From: Paramecium tetraurelia
Taxonomy: Eukaryota > Ciliophora > Oligohymenophorea > Peniculida > Parameciidae
Reading direction: 5' to 3'
NCBI RefSeq assembly: GCF_000165425.1
Contig: NW_001799630.1
Location: 660,290-724,289, forward strand
DNA length: 64,000 nucleotides
Under the pieces are notes generated by a model. The model was not told the origin of the DNA and ran no database searches. It saw only the letters and a program-made list of their open reading frames with translations. Shown here one piece after another: positions 53,752-64,000 of the stretch. The translations under genes and the position numbers were made by a program. Positions within the stretch are counted from its first letter, which is position 1, and each line of letters begins with the position of its first letter.

Positions 53752-55014
53752 ATGAAAAGGATGTAAAGCAAAGAAGACATAATTAAGGATTAATACATGA
53801 AAACTCTAACTTGCTTCTTACAAGATAGCACTCTTTACGATTGCTTATCTATTAATAATTAAGTGACTGTGATTGATTAGTCATTCTCTCTCTATGATGT
53901 TTTTAATGTGTTTATCGATACACATATTGATGAAGTATTGTTTTGGAATCCAGATGTAGCTTATTATGATGGAGTATTTACTTAAACTGATTTGATTCGA
54001 ATAATCCTTAAATGCTATCAAAATATTCTAAATGGTGTTCCCAATGGTATTCTCTAATACATATTTTAGTCAGTGTGGGGAAATAGCAAAATATAGGTTT
54101 AGCCAATTATGGAAGAAGAGGATGAAGATCGTGCTACTCCTGTGCATAAAAATTAATTAATAGGATAGGAGCAGATAAACAAATTGCTGATTGATTTGCA
54201 AACAATTTCAGTAAGAGACTGGTTCAATTCTTACGGAGAAAGCCTTCATCAAAGTAGTTTGGTTTAGGCAGATATGGCTGATAATCTTAATGATGCGATG
54301 AAGAAGATTTTAAAGTAGGGTGTAACAAGAATTGTAGTTATTGATACTGAATCTAGAATTATTGTGGGCATTCTATAATAAAAGGATATTTTAGCATTTC
54401 TAGTAAAAGGATTTAGTTAATATTTCCATTTATAATTATCATAAAAATCACATCGAATTGAAGTTCATCATGAAAACAATCCTCAATCAGAATAGCATGA
54501 ACTAGAAATCAACTACTTTAGTGATAGGATTTTACAATTAAATGATAAACTTCCTTTCGACACTAATGTTTATGAGTAACTATATCTTGATATTTAGTGT
54601 TTTCTATAAATTGATTTATGTATTTAAGCGAAATGCTATTCCTATTGTTGATAACAACAACAAGTACTTAGGATTGATAGACCGAAGAGACTTTTTATTT
54701 ATTCTCAAATACTAAGTATTCGATATGGTATTACTTAATAATATGAATAGTTGAATAGACCTGCATTAGATTTGTTAAACTTTATTAAAATTGAGAAAAA
54801 AAAATTTGCCGGGTTTTGTATTTGCAATAAAGAACTGTTCCAAATGAAATAAACATTAAAAGAAGTATTAGCTAACTCTAATTAGGTTGTTGAAAATCTA
54901 CTGCTCTCTTCTAGGGGTAGTTTAGTTTGCTTGAATGAAAATTAAGAGCCAATCGCTACGTTATAAATGTCTGATCTCTTTAAAATTTGTTTAGATGATG
55001 TTGAATTAGAATGA
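53752..55014 (+). CDS. CBS-domain protein, AMPK gamma/SNF4-like
   Basis: ATG 53752 to TGA 55012-55014, about 400 residues with introns of 22 bases (after NVYD) and 23 bases. It carries four CBS motifs in two Bateman pairs: SLYDVFNVFIDTHIDEVLFW, NDAMKKILKQGVTRIVVIDT with IIVGILQQKDILAFL, YVFKRNAIPIVDNNNKYLGL with IDRRDFLF, and a C-terminal one (SSRGSLVCLNENQEPIATLQ). This is the layout of the gamma subunit of AMPK/SNF1, which senses AMP/ADP/ATP; the adenine-contact Asp in LIDRRD and QQKD fits. The alpha and beta subunits are not in the window. Divergence is high, so other Bateman proteins remain possible. Confidence 0.78.
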
Positions 55015-55053
55015 ATTTATTTTTATCATAAAAATGTGTATGTATATATTTAA

Positions 55054-55959
55054 ATGAATAATTATAGATTTTCCTAAGCAGCTGCAATTTCTGTATACAA
55101 CACTATTACTAAAGAATAAGCTTAAATCAAAATCACTTAGGATTTTAAGCAATTCTTGAACAGCTTGAATGAAAAATTTCAATTACCTTAGAAGTTTACA
55201 ATGTGCTATTGCTATGAAGTCAAAGATAGAGTGATCTATCTGGCTTGTCCAATTGACTATTATTTATTCTTAGATAGGTTATAACCACTTAAAAATGAGT
55301 AACTATTTTATTCATATATTAGGAATTTTCCTTTGCTTTAAATCATCTAATTAGAGCAAGATGAATTTGTATCTTAGGAGATGATAAAGGAAGCCGAGGA
55401 ATGGCAGGAAAAACTATCAGAAAGTTATTCCTAGATAAATTCTGATAATTAAGATATATAACAGTTAGATGAACTATTTTTACATGTATCAATATCTTAA
55501 ATCCATTAAAATGATGAAATTGATTATCATAAATGCTAATATTGTTATGAGAAATTAGAGAGGAATAACTACTTTCGATGCACTGTTTGCTACTACTTCT
55601 AGATCTGCGAGAAATGCAATTCATCAAAGAGAGAAAAAGAGCATAGTAATGCTCATATTTTTATTTAATGCAATAATGTAATAGATTGGAATAAGCTTAA
55701 ATAAGATTCATAAATTAAAATGATGAAGCAAAAGGGAAATCTTACGAAGAAATTTAGGATACATAAACTGAATATTCATGAATAAATTGCTTGTGATGGT
55801 TGTGATTGTTTCCCAATTTAAGGTTATCGATATTATTGCTGTGAATGCTCAGATTTTGATTTGTGTTAAACTTGCATCAAAAAGTTCCACCATGATCAAA
55901 CTCACAATTTTATTTAGTTAACAACAAACATTGAGTTTTTGTAATTTACACATGATTGA
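55054..55959 (+). CDS. PB1-like / double ZZ zinc-finger protein (p62/NBR1-like)
   Basis: Single exon of 302 codons, ATG 55054 to TGA 55957-55959. Residues about 25-80 look like a PB1 fold (FKQFLNSLNEKFQLPQKF, YEVKDRVIYLACPIDYYLFL). Two zinc-finger modules follow: a ZZ-like CQYCYEKLERNNYFRCTVC with HSNAHIF, and a classic ZZ finger HEQIACDGCDCFPIQGYRYY with CCECSDFDLCQTCIKKFHHD and THNF. PB1 plus ZZ is the layout of p62/SQSTM1 and NBR1, which link cargo to autophagy. No UBA or clear LIR is seen, so an autophagy role is possible, not shown. It lies 39 bases after the CBS gene. Confidence 0.75.
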
Positions 55960-56507
55960 TTTAATTATATAAATTAAAAATTTAATTTATTGCAAGGCTT
56001 CGAAGCAGCACTTTTAATTTAAACAATTAGAAATTAATCCATTCATCCTTACAGTTTATTGTGAGGAAAATTAAGTGTAGAAAACTGTATTGATTTGATG
56101 GCTCCAAATAGTGTTATTGCTCCTTGAAGACTTATGATATTTTTAATGTTTTGAAAACTTACCTAAAAACTATTAAGAAAGTACACCGTCATCAAAGTTC
56201 TACTCCCATTTTTTTAGTTATGTTAATGTAATTTAAGAACTTTAAGAATACTAAAATAGATTGAGTTTATGAAATATGTAAATCAACTCATTGTTCTGAT
56301 GGATTAAAATTGGGCTCACTTTTAAAACCTTCATTTAAATTCAACCTTTATTTCATTAGAGTAAATGTTATTTAATTGCTAATGACAGAAGTCCACTAAT
56401 AAAAGGTGTATTGGGTATTAGAGAAATATAAATTGCAGAGCATTTTATTGATTACTTATAACCATAATTTATTGAATTATTATTATTGTACTAAATAATC
56501 ACGATAA
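55960..56507. pseudogene. Possible CBS-domain relic
   Basis: Between two convergent genes. The plus strand shows fragments with CBS flavour: SVENCIDLMAPNSVIAP, a shifted frame KTYDIFNVLKTYLKT, and CYLIANDRSPLIKGVLGIRE with IQIAEHFIDYL at about 56360-56450. TGA codons and frame shifts separate them and no set of short introns joins them. This could be a decayed copy of the CBS gene nearby or chance; a minus-strand frame over part of it is also open. Confidence 0.3.
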
Positions 56508-57143
56508 TCATGATCTATATAGATTTGGTCTTTTGGCTTTGAACACAGTTCTGAATTTCTTATGACTAGCTCTAGGAACTGTCTTAACAATAGGAAATCT
56601 AATTGAATCTCCCTAATTAAATTTGTGACTAAATTTACTCTATATTAATTAGTTTTTCCTCTCTTAATATCGGCACTCTTTGTTAAAACTGAAGTTCTGA
56701 GAATGTGAATTGTTTATGGTTAAGCTCTGTGATTTCCGGCCATTTCCTAATCTAAGAATGTCTCATATTGTAGATACATAATTATGAGACAGCACCATTC
56801 AATGTAGTATCTCTAAATTCTTTATACATATTGTGGATGGTTGTTCTGGATTAATATTTAAGAACTATTCCGTAAGTTTTGACATTTGTGTCTCTTCTCT
56901 CAAATAATTCTTGAACTGCTAAAATCTAACCATGAGAAGGTCTTAGTTTATTTAATCTTCTTAAATTCCACCTAAAATATGCATTATTTAAATACCAGAA
57001 TCTGCTTTTAGCAGCAACTGTATTTCTTGCAAAAATTCTCATGCTTATAACTTTTGGATTTGGATCTTCTTTTGATGGGAGTCTTCTGCCTGAGACTAAG
57101 TATTGTCTAATCTAAAGATTATTTTCTTCTAATGTACTTTCAT
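56508..57143 (-). CDS. RPL18A: Ribosomal protein eL20 (L18a)
   Basis: ATG 57143 to TGA 56508-56510; about 190 residues. A 26-base intron directly follows codon 2 (57115-57140). A second, 24-base, intron (56972-56995) is inferred because removal restores the exact family spacing between KSRFW and the next helix. eL20 is a cytosolic large-subunit protein; signatures are [82 protein letters not shown]. Strong, full length. Codon use is less AT-rich than neighbours, as expected for a ribosomal protein. Confidence 0.95.
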
Positions 57144-57465
57144 TTATAAGGAATTATCCTATGGGTCCTATGCAGAGTTTTTAACCATTTTTATTTTAAA
57201 AAAGATTTAATTTATATTGCAATTATTTATTACAAACAATAGATTCCCATTTTATCAAATGGGTGAAGATTATCCCTAATAAGTACTGTTTTTCTTCTCC
57301 ACATCATATTTTTTTTCTTATTGCATACCAAATCAACTATAAGTGTTAAAATAGAATAATTCCTTGCGCTTTCTAAAATTTATCATACAAGCAACAAATT
57401 CTGATCCTGAAATTTAAACTTATTGAATGTTTTCTTGCAAATTAATTTATAAATAAAAATTAAGA
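57144..57465. other. Divergent promoter region eL20 / nuclease
   Basis: 322 bases between the start of eL20 (minus) and of the nuclease gene (plus). AT-rich, no frame or repeat supported. It should hold the strong eL20 promoter. Confidence 0.4.
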
Positions 57466-58494
57466 ATGGGATAAATCCCTCAAAGTATTTAAAAGGAGCC
57501 AAGTAATATTTAAGCTTTAAAAAATCAATATTAACTGGAATTCATTAATTTTAGGCACACAATTTCAATATTATCTTATAACATTTTAGCTGATATCTAT
57601 TGTGAACAGTCATATTTTAGTTATGCTGATTTTTAAAATTTAAAGTTTCTTAATAGAAGTACTAAAATTATTGATTAATTGAAAAATTTCAACGCTGATA
57701 TATTATGTTTGCAAGAGGTGGATAATATCGAATTTTATCAAGATAATATTAAGAATCTGCAATATGACATCTGCTACTGTTAAAGACCTTAAAGATCTGA
57801 TGGGTGTTTAATTGCTTTCAAAATTGAAAAATTCAAAATTCTAATATCTTAAGAGTATTCACTTGATTAGTTGGCTTTAGATTATGGACTTCCTCTTTAA
57901 TATCTAAGGCAGAATGTATTTCAAATTGTCAGATTGGAACACTTGTAATTATTTTTCTCATATCATAAGATTAACAAAAAAGCAATTCATAATAGGAAAC
58001 ATTCATACATTTTGGAATCCAAACCAAGACGACTTAAAATTCTTTTAGATTGTTTAACTTGTTCAATTCATGGAAGCATAAAAAGAATCGGAAGATCAAA
58101 TACTAATATTTTGCGGAGACTTTAATAGTTTACCCAAATCGAATCCAATTCAATATATATAAAAAAATAATCCAATTGTTGAAAGAATAGAAATGTCTAC
58201 AAATTAAATAAAGCTTCAAAATGATATATTTTAACATTATGGTCCTCCTAAACTAAATTGGGAAAGTGCATATCATCCATTTCCTACGTTTACTAATTAT
58301 ACTAATAATGTACATTCACCTAAATATAATAGTTTAAAGGTTGTATTGATTACATCTACTATCATAATGCAAAAGTAGAAAAGATTTTAAGTATTCCAAA
58401 TTAAAGTTTATTATAAAAAGAAGTTGCTTTACCAAACAGTAATTTTCCCAGTGATCATGTACCTATTTTAGCCTATTTTGATTTTCATTGTTGA
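57466..58494 (+). CDS. CCR4/nocturnin/angel-like endonuclease-exonuclease-phosphatase
   Basis: ATG 57466 to TGA 58492-58494, about 325 residues. Introns: 25 bases ending in AAG (57945-57969) and 23 bases GTA...TAG near 58310. All catalytic motifs of the family are present: LSYNILADIY, LCLQEVDN (metal-binding Glu), SDGCLIAFK, GNIHTFWNPNQDD (His), FCGDFNSLP (Asp/Asn), GCIDYIYYH (Asp), FPSDHVPIL (catalytic Asp-His). These enzymes trim poly(A) tails or act on other phosphodiesters. No leucine-rich repeats precede the domain, unlike yeast CCR4, so nocturnin/angel-like is the safer name. Confidence 0.88.
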
Positions 58495-59151
58495 TACATA
58501 TTAAATGATGATTCACTTTAGCATACTCAATATGTTGTATAATATATTATTTCAATGCAAGTAGTAGTTTATTAATTTATGCTCGAAGTTGATTTCACAT
58601 TTTCAGCATCGTACATGACTTAAAAAGTTCTTATTAATTATTCTCTAATTTATTGATGCAATTTGCAATCATTATTAATTTTCAAATTGAGCTTTCATTA
58701 TCACTTACTCGATTATTTCTGGATAATTATATTCAAATTGAAGATTAACTTAATAATTGAGCCGTTCTCCTTCGATTTCATAGCGTAAATAATTATTTAT
58801 TATATTTTAATTATTTCTTATAATATTATATAATACATTAATCAAAATTAATAGAGTATAAAATTGGTCAAGATAAATAATCAGATAATAAAATAGTTTA
58901 ATACCATAGCATAGTACAATGAATGGATTAACAGCATTTATTATAAAATGCTTAAAAATTGTTTATAAAAATGATTTGAACTTATTTTATTTTGATGATC
59001 AAATTAATTCTAACAGTAAAATCTTCAATTGTTTTCAAAGGGATTTGATAACTCCTTTTCATTTTAAATTTTGCCTGTTTTTTTACACAGTTTATAATAC
59101 TATTCTTTCGGATGCTGATCTTAGACTTATAAATAATTTATTAATCTCATT
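58495..59151. other. Intergenic with doubtful ORF
   Basis: About 650 AT-rich bases. A 78-codon frame (58919-59155) ends 4 bases inside the next gene and contains no TAA/TAG codon; it is treated as doubtful. Nothing else supported. Confidence 0.35.
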
Positions 59152-59850
59152 ATGAAAAATTCACAGAGATGCTCGAACTATCAGAACGAAGCTTATAATA
59201 AATTGGAAATAACATCATCATAAGTGTTAAAAGGGAAAATAATTGAGAAGGATGAATAGGTCAATTATTTAGAAATAAATTTAGATAAATGATTAGTAAA
59301 GTTCTTGTGCGTAATCGTTTAAGATTCAAGAGATTAACCTATAATTACTAATAGATAAATCATAAGAAAAATTATAGCAATAAGAATAATTATAACTGCA
59401 CTCTCCAACAGGTCGAAATAGATCAAATTCGTTTGAAGACTTATAATAGAAATTAAATGATTATATTGAGCAATATATTTAAGACATTAAAGAGCCCTCA
59501 CATTTTTTAGACACGTATTCGTTATAAAACTCTGAAATTTGTGATGATGAATTTTCATCACAATCTATCGATTTATGCTAGAGAATATATTAAGTAGAAA
59601 TATATTAATTTATTTTTAGAGAATAATAGCTCAACTAAATCTATCAGTTATATAATCCAATTCAATCGAACAATCGACTACTGTGTCCTCGCCTAAAAAT
59701 AATGATTCAATTTAGATAATGAATTACATGACTACGTCTACTCCTTTAACTCCTGTACAATTGGAAGATGTTCCAAAAAAAAATATTACAAATTCATCAA
59801 GTTAAGATTAAATAGGATTTAAAAATAGTTGGTATTCTTTGAAGTCTTGA
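59152..59850 (+). CDS. Hypothetical Ser/Gln-rich protein
   Basis: ATG 59152 to TGA 59848-59850, about 215 residues, with a 25-base intron (after KDEQ, near 59260) and a 26-base intron (after RIYQ, near 59595), both ending in TAG and both needed. Sequence is Gln/Ser/Asn rich with a short helical stretch (FEDLQQKLNDYIEQYIQDIK) preceded by SPTGRNRSNS, a likely phosphosite cluster, and a Thr/Pro stretch TTSTPLTPVQ. No domain recognised. Confidence 0.62.
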
Positions 59851-59937
59851 ATTAAATATATAACTCAATGTTTCATTATTTTTGTTTCATCATTAAATCC
59901 TATTCTAAATTGAATACTAAATATCTTGCACTGCAAC

Positions 59938-60484
59938 ATGGTAGGGTCTTAATTCGATACTATAGGAATTGGCTTGCAAATTTAATTTAGCAAGAATAAT
60001 AATTAAATGTTGTCAGAAACAGTTATTTAATAAACTCCAGCAAAGGAAATTATCAAAAGGATGCAAGGATTAAAAAAAAAAGGAATTTTTACCCTTGAAA
60101 ATAAATTAATTTTCATGATGAACATAAACAAAGTTTAGAAGATAGATTAAAAATGTAAAATTATTTAAAAGAGGAACTTATGAAAATTGTGAATTAAAAC
60201 GAAGATTTCAGGATATTCTCATTTAATGAAGAAATGTCCAAACACAGAGAAAACGAAGGAATCAAGAATGACAAAATTATAAGTTAAGTAATAATTCACA
60301 GAAAAAGAGGTAAAACATTTTACCTGTTTTATCTGTTGAGAAAACAGAATTATAGGAATCTATTCAATCATTTCTCAATCATATTAGATGGTCTTGGGAT
60401 ATGATATTAGTTTTTAGCATTTTCCAGAATAAAATATCGGTTTATAATAAAGATTAGGTGGTGGATTTACAAAATAAGAAGTGA
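59938..60484 (+). CDS. Hypothetical coiled-coil protein, structure uncertain
   Basis: Reads as protein but not in one clean model. The first frame opens at ATG 59938 (MVGSQFDTIGIGLQIQFSKN); a second frame carries SLEDRLKMQNYLKEELMKIV and NEEMSKHRENEGIKN; a 19-base intron ending in CAG (near 60284) leads to LPVLSVEKTELQESIQSFL and a stop at TGA 60482-60484. The join between first and second frames near 60120 has no acceptable intron, so the gene may start later (ATG near 60150) or be damaged. Helical, charged, no known domain. Confidence 0.4.
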
Positions 60485-60949
60485 AAAATATTTATAAGTA
60501 TATGTTATCATGTGTTTATGTAGTGAGTAAGTAATATTCAATAATACTATTAACGAAATAAATACTTTATATATTATGCAACATATTTGTAATTATCTTG
60601 CATTAATCATAATTTTTAAGTTTCTCCAATGTACATACTCAATTTTTTTTCCATTAAATTGATGAAAAATTAGAATAGCCTTACTATAACACTTATCAAA
60701 TCTTAGGACTCATTATTAATTAATAATTATTTCTTATTCAAAATAATACTAGAAGACAATAACACTTTACTAGATTAGCTATTATATTTATACGCTTCAA
60801 ATATATGTGATAACAAAAAATTATTTTTTGAGAATATTTTTATTGTAGAGAACCTAAAATATACATCTATCGGTTTGTTAAGAACATATTGATAATTAAA
60901 TTGTTATTTTTGAGGTATTTTAATCCGTTTTTATTTATATATTAATTTG
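60485..60949. other. Trichocyst gene upstream region
   Basis: 465 AT-rich bases before the second trichocyst matrix gene. No supported frame or RNA. Confidence 0.35.
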
Positions 60950-62067
60950 ATGAAATTCGCAATTTGCTTCTTATTTGGATTGGTAACACTCAATGCAGTC
61001 TTTGTCAAAAAGCCATCTAACCCAAATGCAGGAGTCTTTGCTGAATTGGAAGAGGTAACACATTTGATTAGGCAAATAGATTGAAGAACATGCATTAGGA
61101 AGAAAATTGCTTGACACAATTCTCTTTAAATGAAAAACTAAGCTCCTTTAGCTGATATTGCTAGAATGCTTTAAGAATTGAGGGAAAACTTATTATTGTA
61201 ATAATAATAAGCTGAATTGAAACACGCAGCTGATTAAGCTGATTGCGCTGCTGAAATTGCTGATTATAATAGAAGAATTGATAATGCTTCCAATGAAATC
61301 AGTGAATCAACAACTGAAATCACAGCCTTATCTGCCTAAGTCTAATAATTGGAAAGCGAAATTGAAAACATCCAAGTGCAATTGGGAATCCTTAACGATT
61401 AAGAAGAAACCTTGAGAACACAAAGAGCAAAGGATACTGAAGCATTTGCTAAAAGAATCAAGTCCACTGCTGATGTGGCTGAAGCTTTGAATGTTGTTGC
61501 TGCCAAATTATCGGCAATTCAACCAGAATAAGACCCAAAGGCTATTTTCTTAGAATTACATAATATGGGTAAGAGTAACCCTATTGCTGCTTTGGTTTCC
61601 ATTGCTTCAGCTTTCTTAAAGGAAAGTTTATAATAAACATAAGATAAGATTGCTGAACTCAGATAATCAATTGAACAATCTGCTGTTGATGACTAAGAAG
61701 CTGAAGTCTAAGCTTAAATTGATTATTAAAACTTGTTGGCTTAATTTGCTGATTAAAGAAAGAATTTGTAAGTGAGCATATAATCATTTTAGCTAAAATG
61801 CTTTAAAAGATAATGAAGCAATGTTAACCTAAACTCAAAATGCTTTGGGAGCATAAAAAAAGAGAAAGGAGGATACTGGTAGAGAATTAGCCACCGCCAC
61901 TGCTGGAAAGACTTAAAAGGAGAACGATTGTGAAGCTCTTAGGACTTAATATGCCAGAGACAGTGAATAGAGAACCAAAGAAATTGGAATTATCAAGATA
62001 AGTTGAAGAAATATTGGCTACTAAATTAGAAGGAGCTTCAGGGTACTTAAAGAACAGAATTAATTGA
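60950..62067 (+). CDS. Trichocyst matrix protein with two frame breaks
   Basis: ATG 60950 to TGA 62065-62067. Signal peptide MKFAICFLFGLVTLNAVF, then after a 25-base intron the family start EELEEIEEHALGRKLLDTI. Long Ala/Glu/Gln coiled coil follows (AADQADCAAEIADYNRRIDN, ELRQSIEQSAVDDQEAEVQA), a 25-base intron near 61769-61793, and a tail VEEILATKLEGASGYLKN. Two places break the frame: near 61125-61135, where one extra A would restore it in an A-run, and near 62000, where one base too many precedes VEEILA. Homology across both breaks is clear. The gene is either a young pseudogene or carries base errors in homopolymers. Codon use is GC-richer, as in the other trichocyst gene. Confidence 0.85.
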
Positions 62068-62303
62068 TTGTTTTTCTTCAAAAAATTCTATTTTTTGTTC
62101 GATTTTTTTCCTTATTTAAAGAAAAGCTTAAGTTTTTGAGTTATTTGTTCGATATTTTAATGAGCCTATTCTACCATGAATTTTTCTTAGAAAGATTAAT
62201 TGTAACAAATAGTAAATCTATTGTTGTCATTTTGTTCCTCTTAACAAAAGGTGATACAGTGTTAAGGTGTTCTTAATTGAGAGTATAATGGTGAGAGCTA
62301 TCG

Positions 62304-62555
62304 ATGAGGAGAAACAAAACACCTGAAGATGAGTAAAAGTAAGAAAATCAATCATTAAATATAATGAATAATCTAAAGAAGAATAATTAGGTAAATAATA
62401 AGGAGAGTAATCATAATAGAATGTTATTACACCATGATTGGTGTTTGTAATATAAGGAAAATATTCAAAAAACATCATTAAAATAAATTCAGAAAAAATC
62501 ATTGCATTATCTAAATATGTTGTCTATAATTAGGCAAATCAATTTTATTCTATGA
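62304..62555 (+). CDS. Possible small Asn/Lys-rich protein
   Basis: 84 codons from ATG 62304 to TGA 62553-62555 (starts MRRNKTPEDEQKQENQSLNI, later LLHHDWCLQYKENIQKTSLK). Open frames in the other two registers continue to about 62750 (for example KEVIGKAQKKNEEEIFQDKL), so a longer spliced gene is possible. No domain recognised. Confidence 0.35.
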
Positions 62556-63514
62556 GTAAATTATTATTGATAAATCATTGTCACCATTTAGGATTTAAGT
62601 AGTAAGAAAAAATCAAAAAGAAGTGATCGGAAAAGCACAAAAAAAGAATGAGGAGGAAATTTTTTAGGATAAATTGAATACAAAAAAAAGGCAAAAATAT
62701 ATCAAACATATAAAAATCTTATAATGTAATAATGAAATAATAAAGTAATGAAAATAGGTAAATTAAAAAGTGGAATTTAGGATTTCAAAAGTTATGGTAA
62801 TTAATTGTCATGATTAGAATTAACATAACTTTTACATCATGGAATAATTGCTAAACTATTTTTCTTAATGTATCAATATCGATTCAAAAGAATGATTTAT
62901 TAATATTGAAACATATTTTAAAAAATATCACCTATCTTAAGAGTGTTTTCAGTGCCCTAGTTTATAAAAATGATCAAAGTTTTTCGCATAATTATCTACT
63001 TCACTTAGGTAATTGGTAATTGCAATAAACCTTGTCTTTCATCTCTTACAAACACTTTATTGGATTTCAACAATAAAAATAATGCATATTAAAAGTGATT
63101 TCATATATTTTACTCTTGTTTTTTTTTCTAATCTATTTATGGATTGCAACCTCATGTTTAACGATGAGATAGTTGTTTGGTTAACCTTGGTTAGATTTGA
63201 TCTCTAAATGTTGATAAAAATTAAAAATATGTTTAAAAAATTAATTTTGAAATAATTAGTAGATGCCTAACATTTACACTCAAAGAATGAATTGTTTTTA
63301 TCTAAGTAAAATGGAGGTTGTCATAAAATTAGTTTGGAGAGATCTTCTATTTTATCTTATAAGTCAAATATCTCAAAAATAAGACAATCAATATTTTTTC
63401 AAGACCACATATATTCCGAAGACATGATATTATACTAAATTGTGAGTCAAGTCATAACTCCAATTAATCAACTTATACATCTTTTAGTATCTTTTCTATT
63501 TATTGTTCCAGGCT
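62556..63514. other. Gene-poor stretch
   Basis: About 960 bases. The minus strand at about 63430-62960 shows one register with protein-like pieces (FEIFDLQDKIEDLSKL, RLQSINRLEKKTRVKYMKSL) interrupted by two TGAs that no typical intron removes. It may be a relic. No other feature supported. Confidence 0.3.
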
Positions 63515-64000
63515 TCACTTCATATCCGTATTAGGTTTGTTTATAATGACTTTTTCAGGTATATCATAGAAGTTTATTTCATGATATTCAGATAAATGCA
63601 AAAGTCCACATCTCCTATCGATATGAATTTTGCATTTGTTTAAATTTAATAGTAATAAACATTTAAGATTATTTGGGAAATTCATAAATCCGTAGATCTG
63701 CCTTTTTTTTAATATCCATAATTTACACTTCCTCTCCCTGTCTAAATAAACTCTTTATTGATCTTTCCCATTATTTTTCATTTGCTATGTCCAAACATGA
63801 TCCTTAAATTAGTTTAAGAAACCAATCATCTGTACATTTAGGGTAATTATAAATTCCTCTTGACGTTTTATTTCCATATAGCATTAATTTTGTTTTATAA
63901 TTCTTTTGTTTAACTGAATAAAAACGGAAGTATATATAAGATTTAAGGTTTAATATAAACATTCCATAGTAAAATTATGGTTCCTAGACCAAAGCCTTTA
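63515..64000 (-). CDS. Hypothetical protein, possibly 5' truncated
   Basis: Minus-strand gene ending at TGA 63515-63517. The frame is open to the right edge; Met codons at about 63964 and 63879 are possible starts. A 25-base intron ending in AAG (63702-63726) joins KSLFRQGEEVQ to IYGFMNFPNNLKCLLLLNLN; without it a TGA follows soon. The product has four or more Cys (YPKCTDDWFLKLIQGSCLD, LNKCKIHIDRRC). No family recognised. Confidence 0.55.

Noticed and set aside
58919-59155. 78-codon plus-strand ORF
   Set aside because: It overlaps the next gene's ATG, contains no TAA or TAG codon, and has no neighbour-like composition; likely chance.

Overview
The window is somatic (macronuclear) DNA of a ciliate, most likely a Paramecium. 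Long reading frames appear only when TAA and TAG are read as glutamine and TGA is the sole stop. Introns are about 19-31 bases, mostly GTA...TAG. Two genes encode trichocyst matrix proteins, the secretory-granule proteins of Paramecium. DNA is very AT-rich, genes are packed on both strands, and some neighbours are only 2-40 bases apart. Coordinates were read by eye from start codon to TGA, with introns included in the span.

Layout. 1-8745: the end of one gene, a hypothetical protein, a WD40 protein, a MORN protein with a poly-Asn tract, and the ciliary transport subunit IFT121/WDR35. 8780-15800: a hypothetical protein divergent from IFT121, an ABCC/MRP transporter and a second MORN protein. 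16850-27156: mitoribosomal protein mL43, a cohesin SCC3/STAG-like protein, an Ariadne-type RBR ubiquitin ligase, a Ubl-ankyrin-PH-AGC kinase and an LMBR1-like membrane protein. 28331-37025: a coiled-coil protein, a CaMKK-like kinase, an STPGR-repeat protein, a motif-repeat protein, an N-myristoyl-type pseudokinase and a small secreted Cys-rich protein. 37597-49205: separase, a trichocyst matrix protein, a disordered protein and an importin-beta-like exportin. 50086-64000: a type I membrane protein, a CBS-domain protein (AMPK gamma-like), a PB1/ZZ protein (p62-like), ribosomal protein eL20, a CCR4/nocturnin-like nuclease, short hypothetical genes and a second trichocyst matrix gene with two frame breaks.

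Themes. Several genes point to cilia (IFT121, STPGR repeats, MORN proteins, the INxKS motif protein). An SCC3-like subunit and separase, which cuts cohesin, lie about 17 kb apart, though nothing shows linked regulation. No mobile element, CRISPR array, rRNA or convincing tRNA was seen. The points most worth checking are a set of introns ending in AAG or CAG instead of TAG, an in-frame TGA inside the PH domain of the Ubl-ankyrin-PH kinase, frame breaks in one trichocyst gene, a 34-base bidirectional promoter and overlapping convergent 3' ends.
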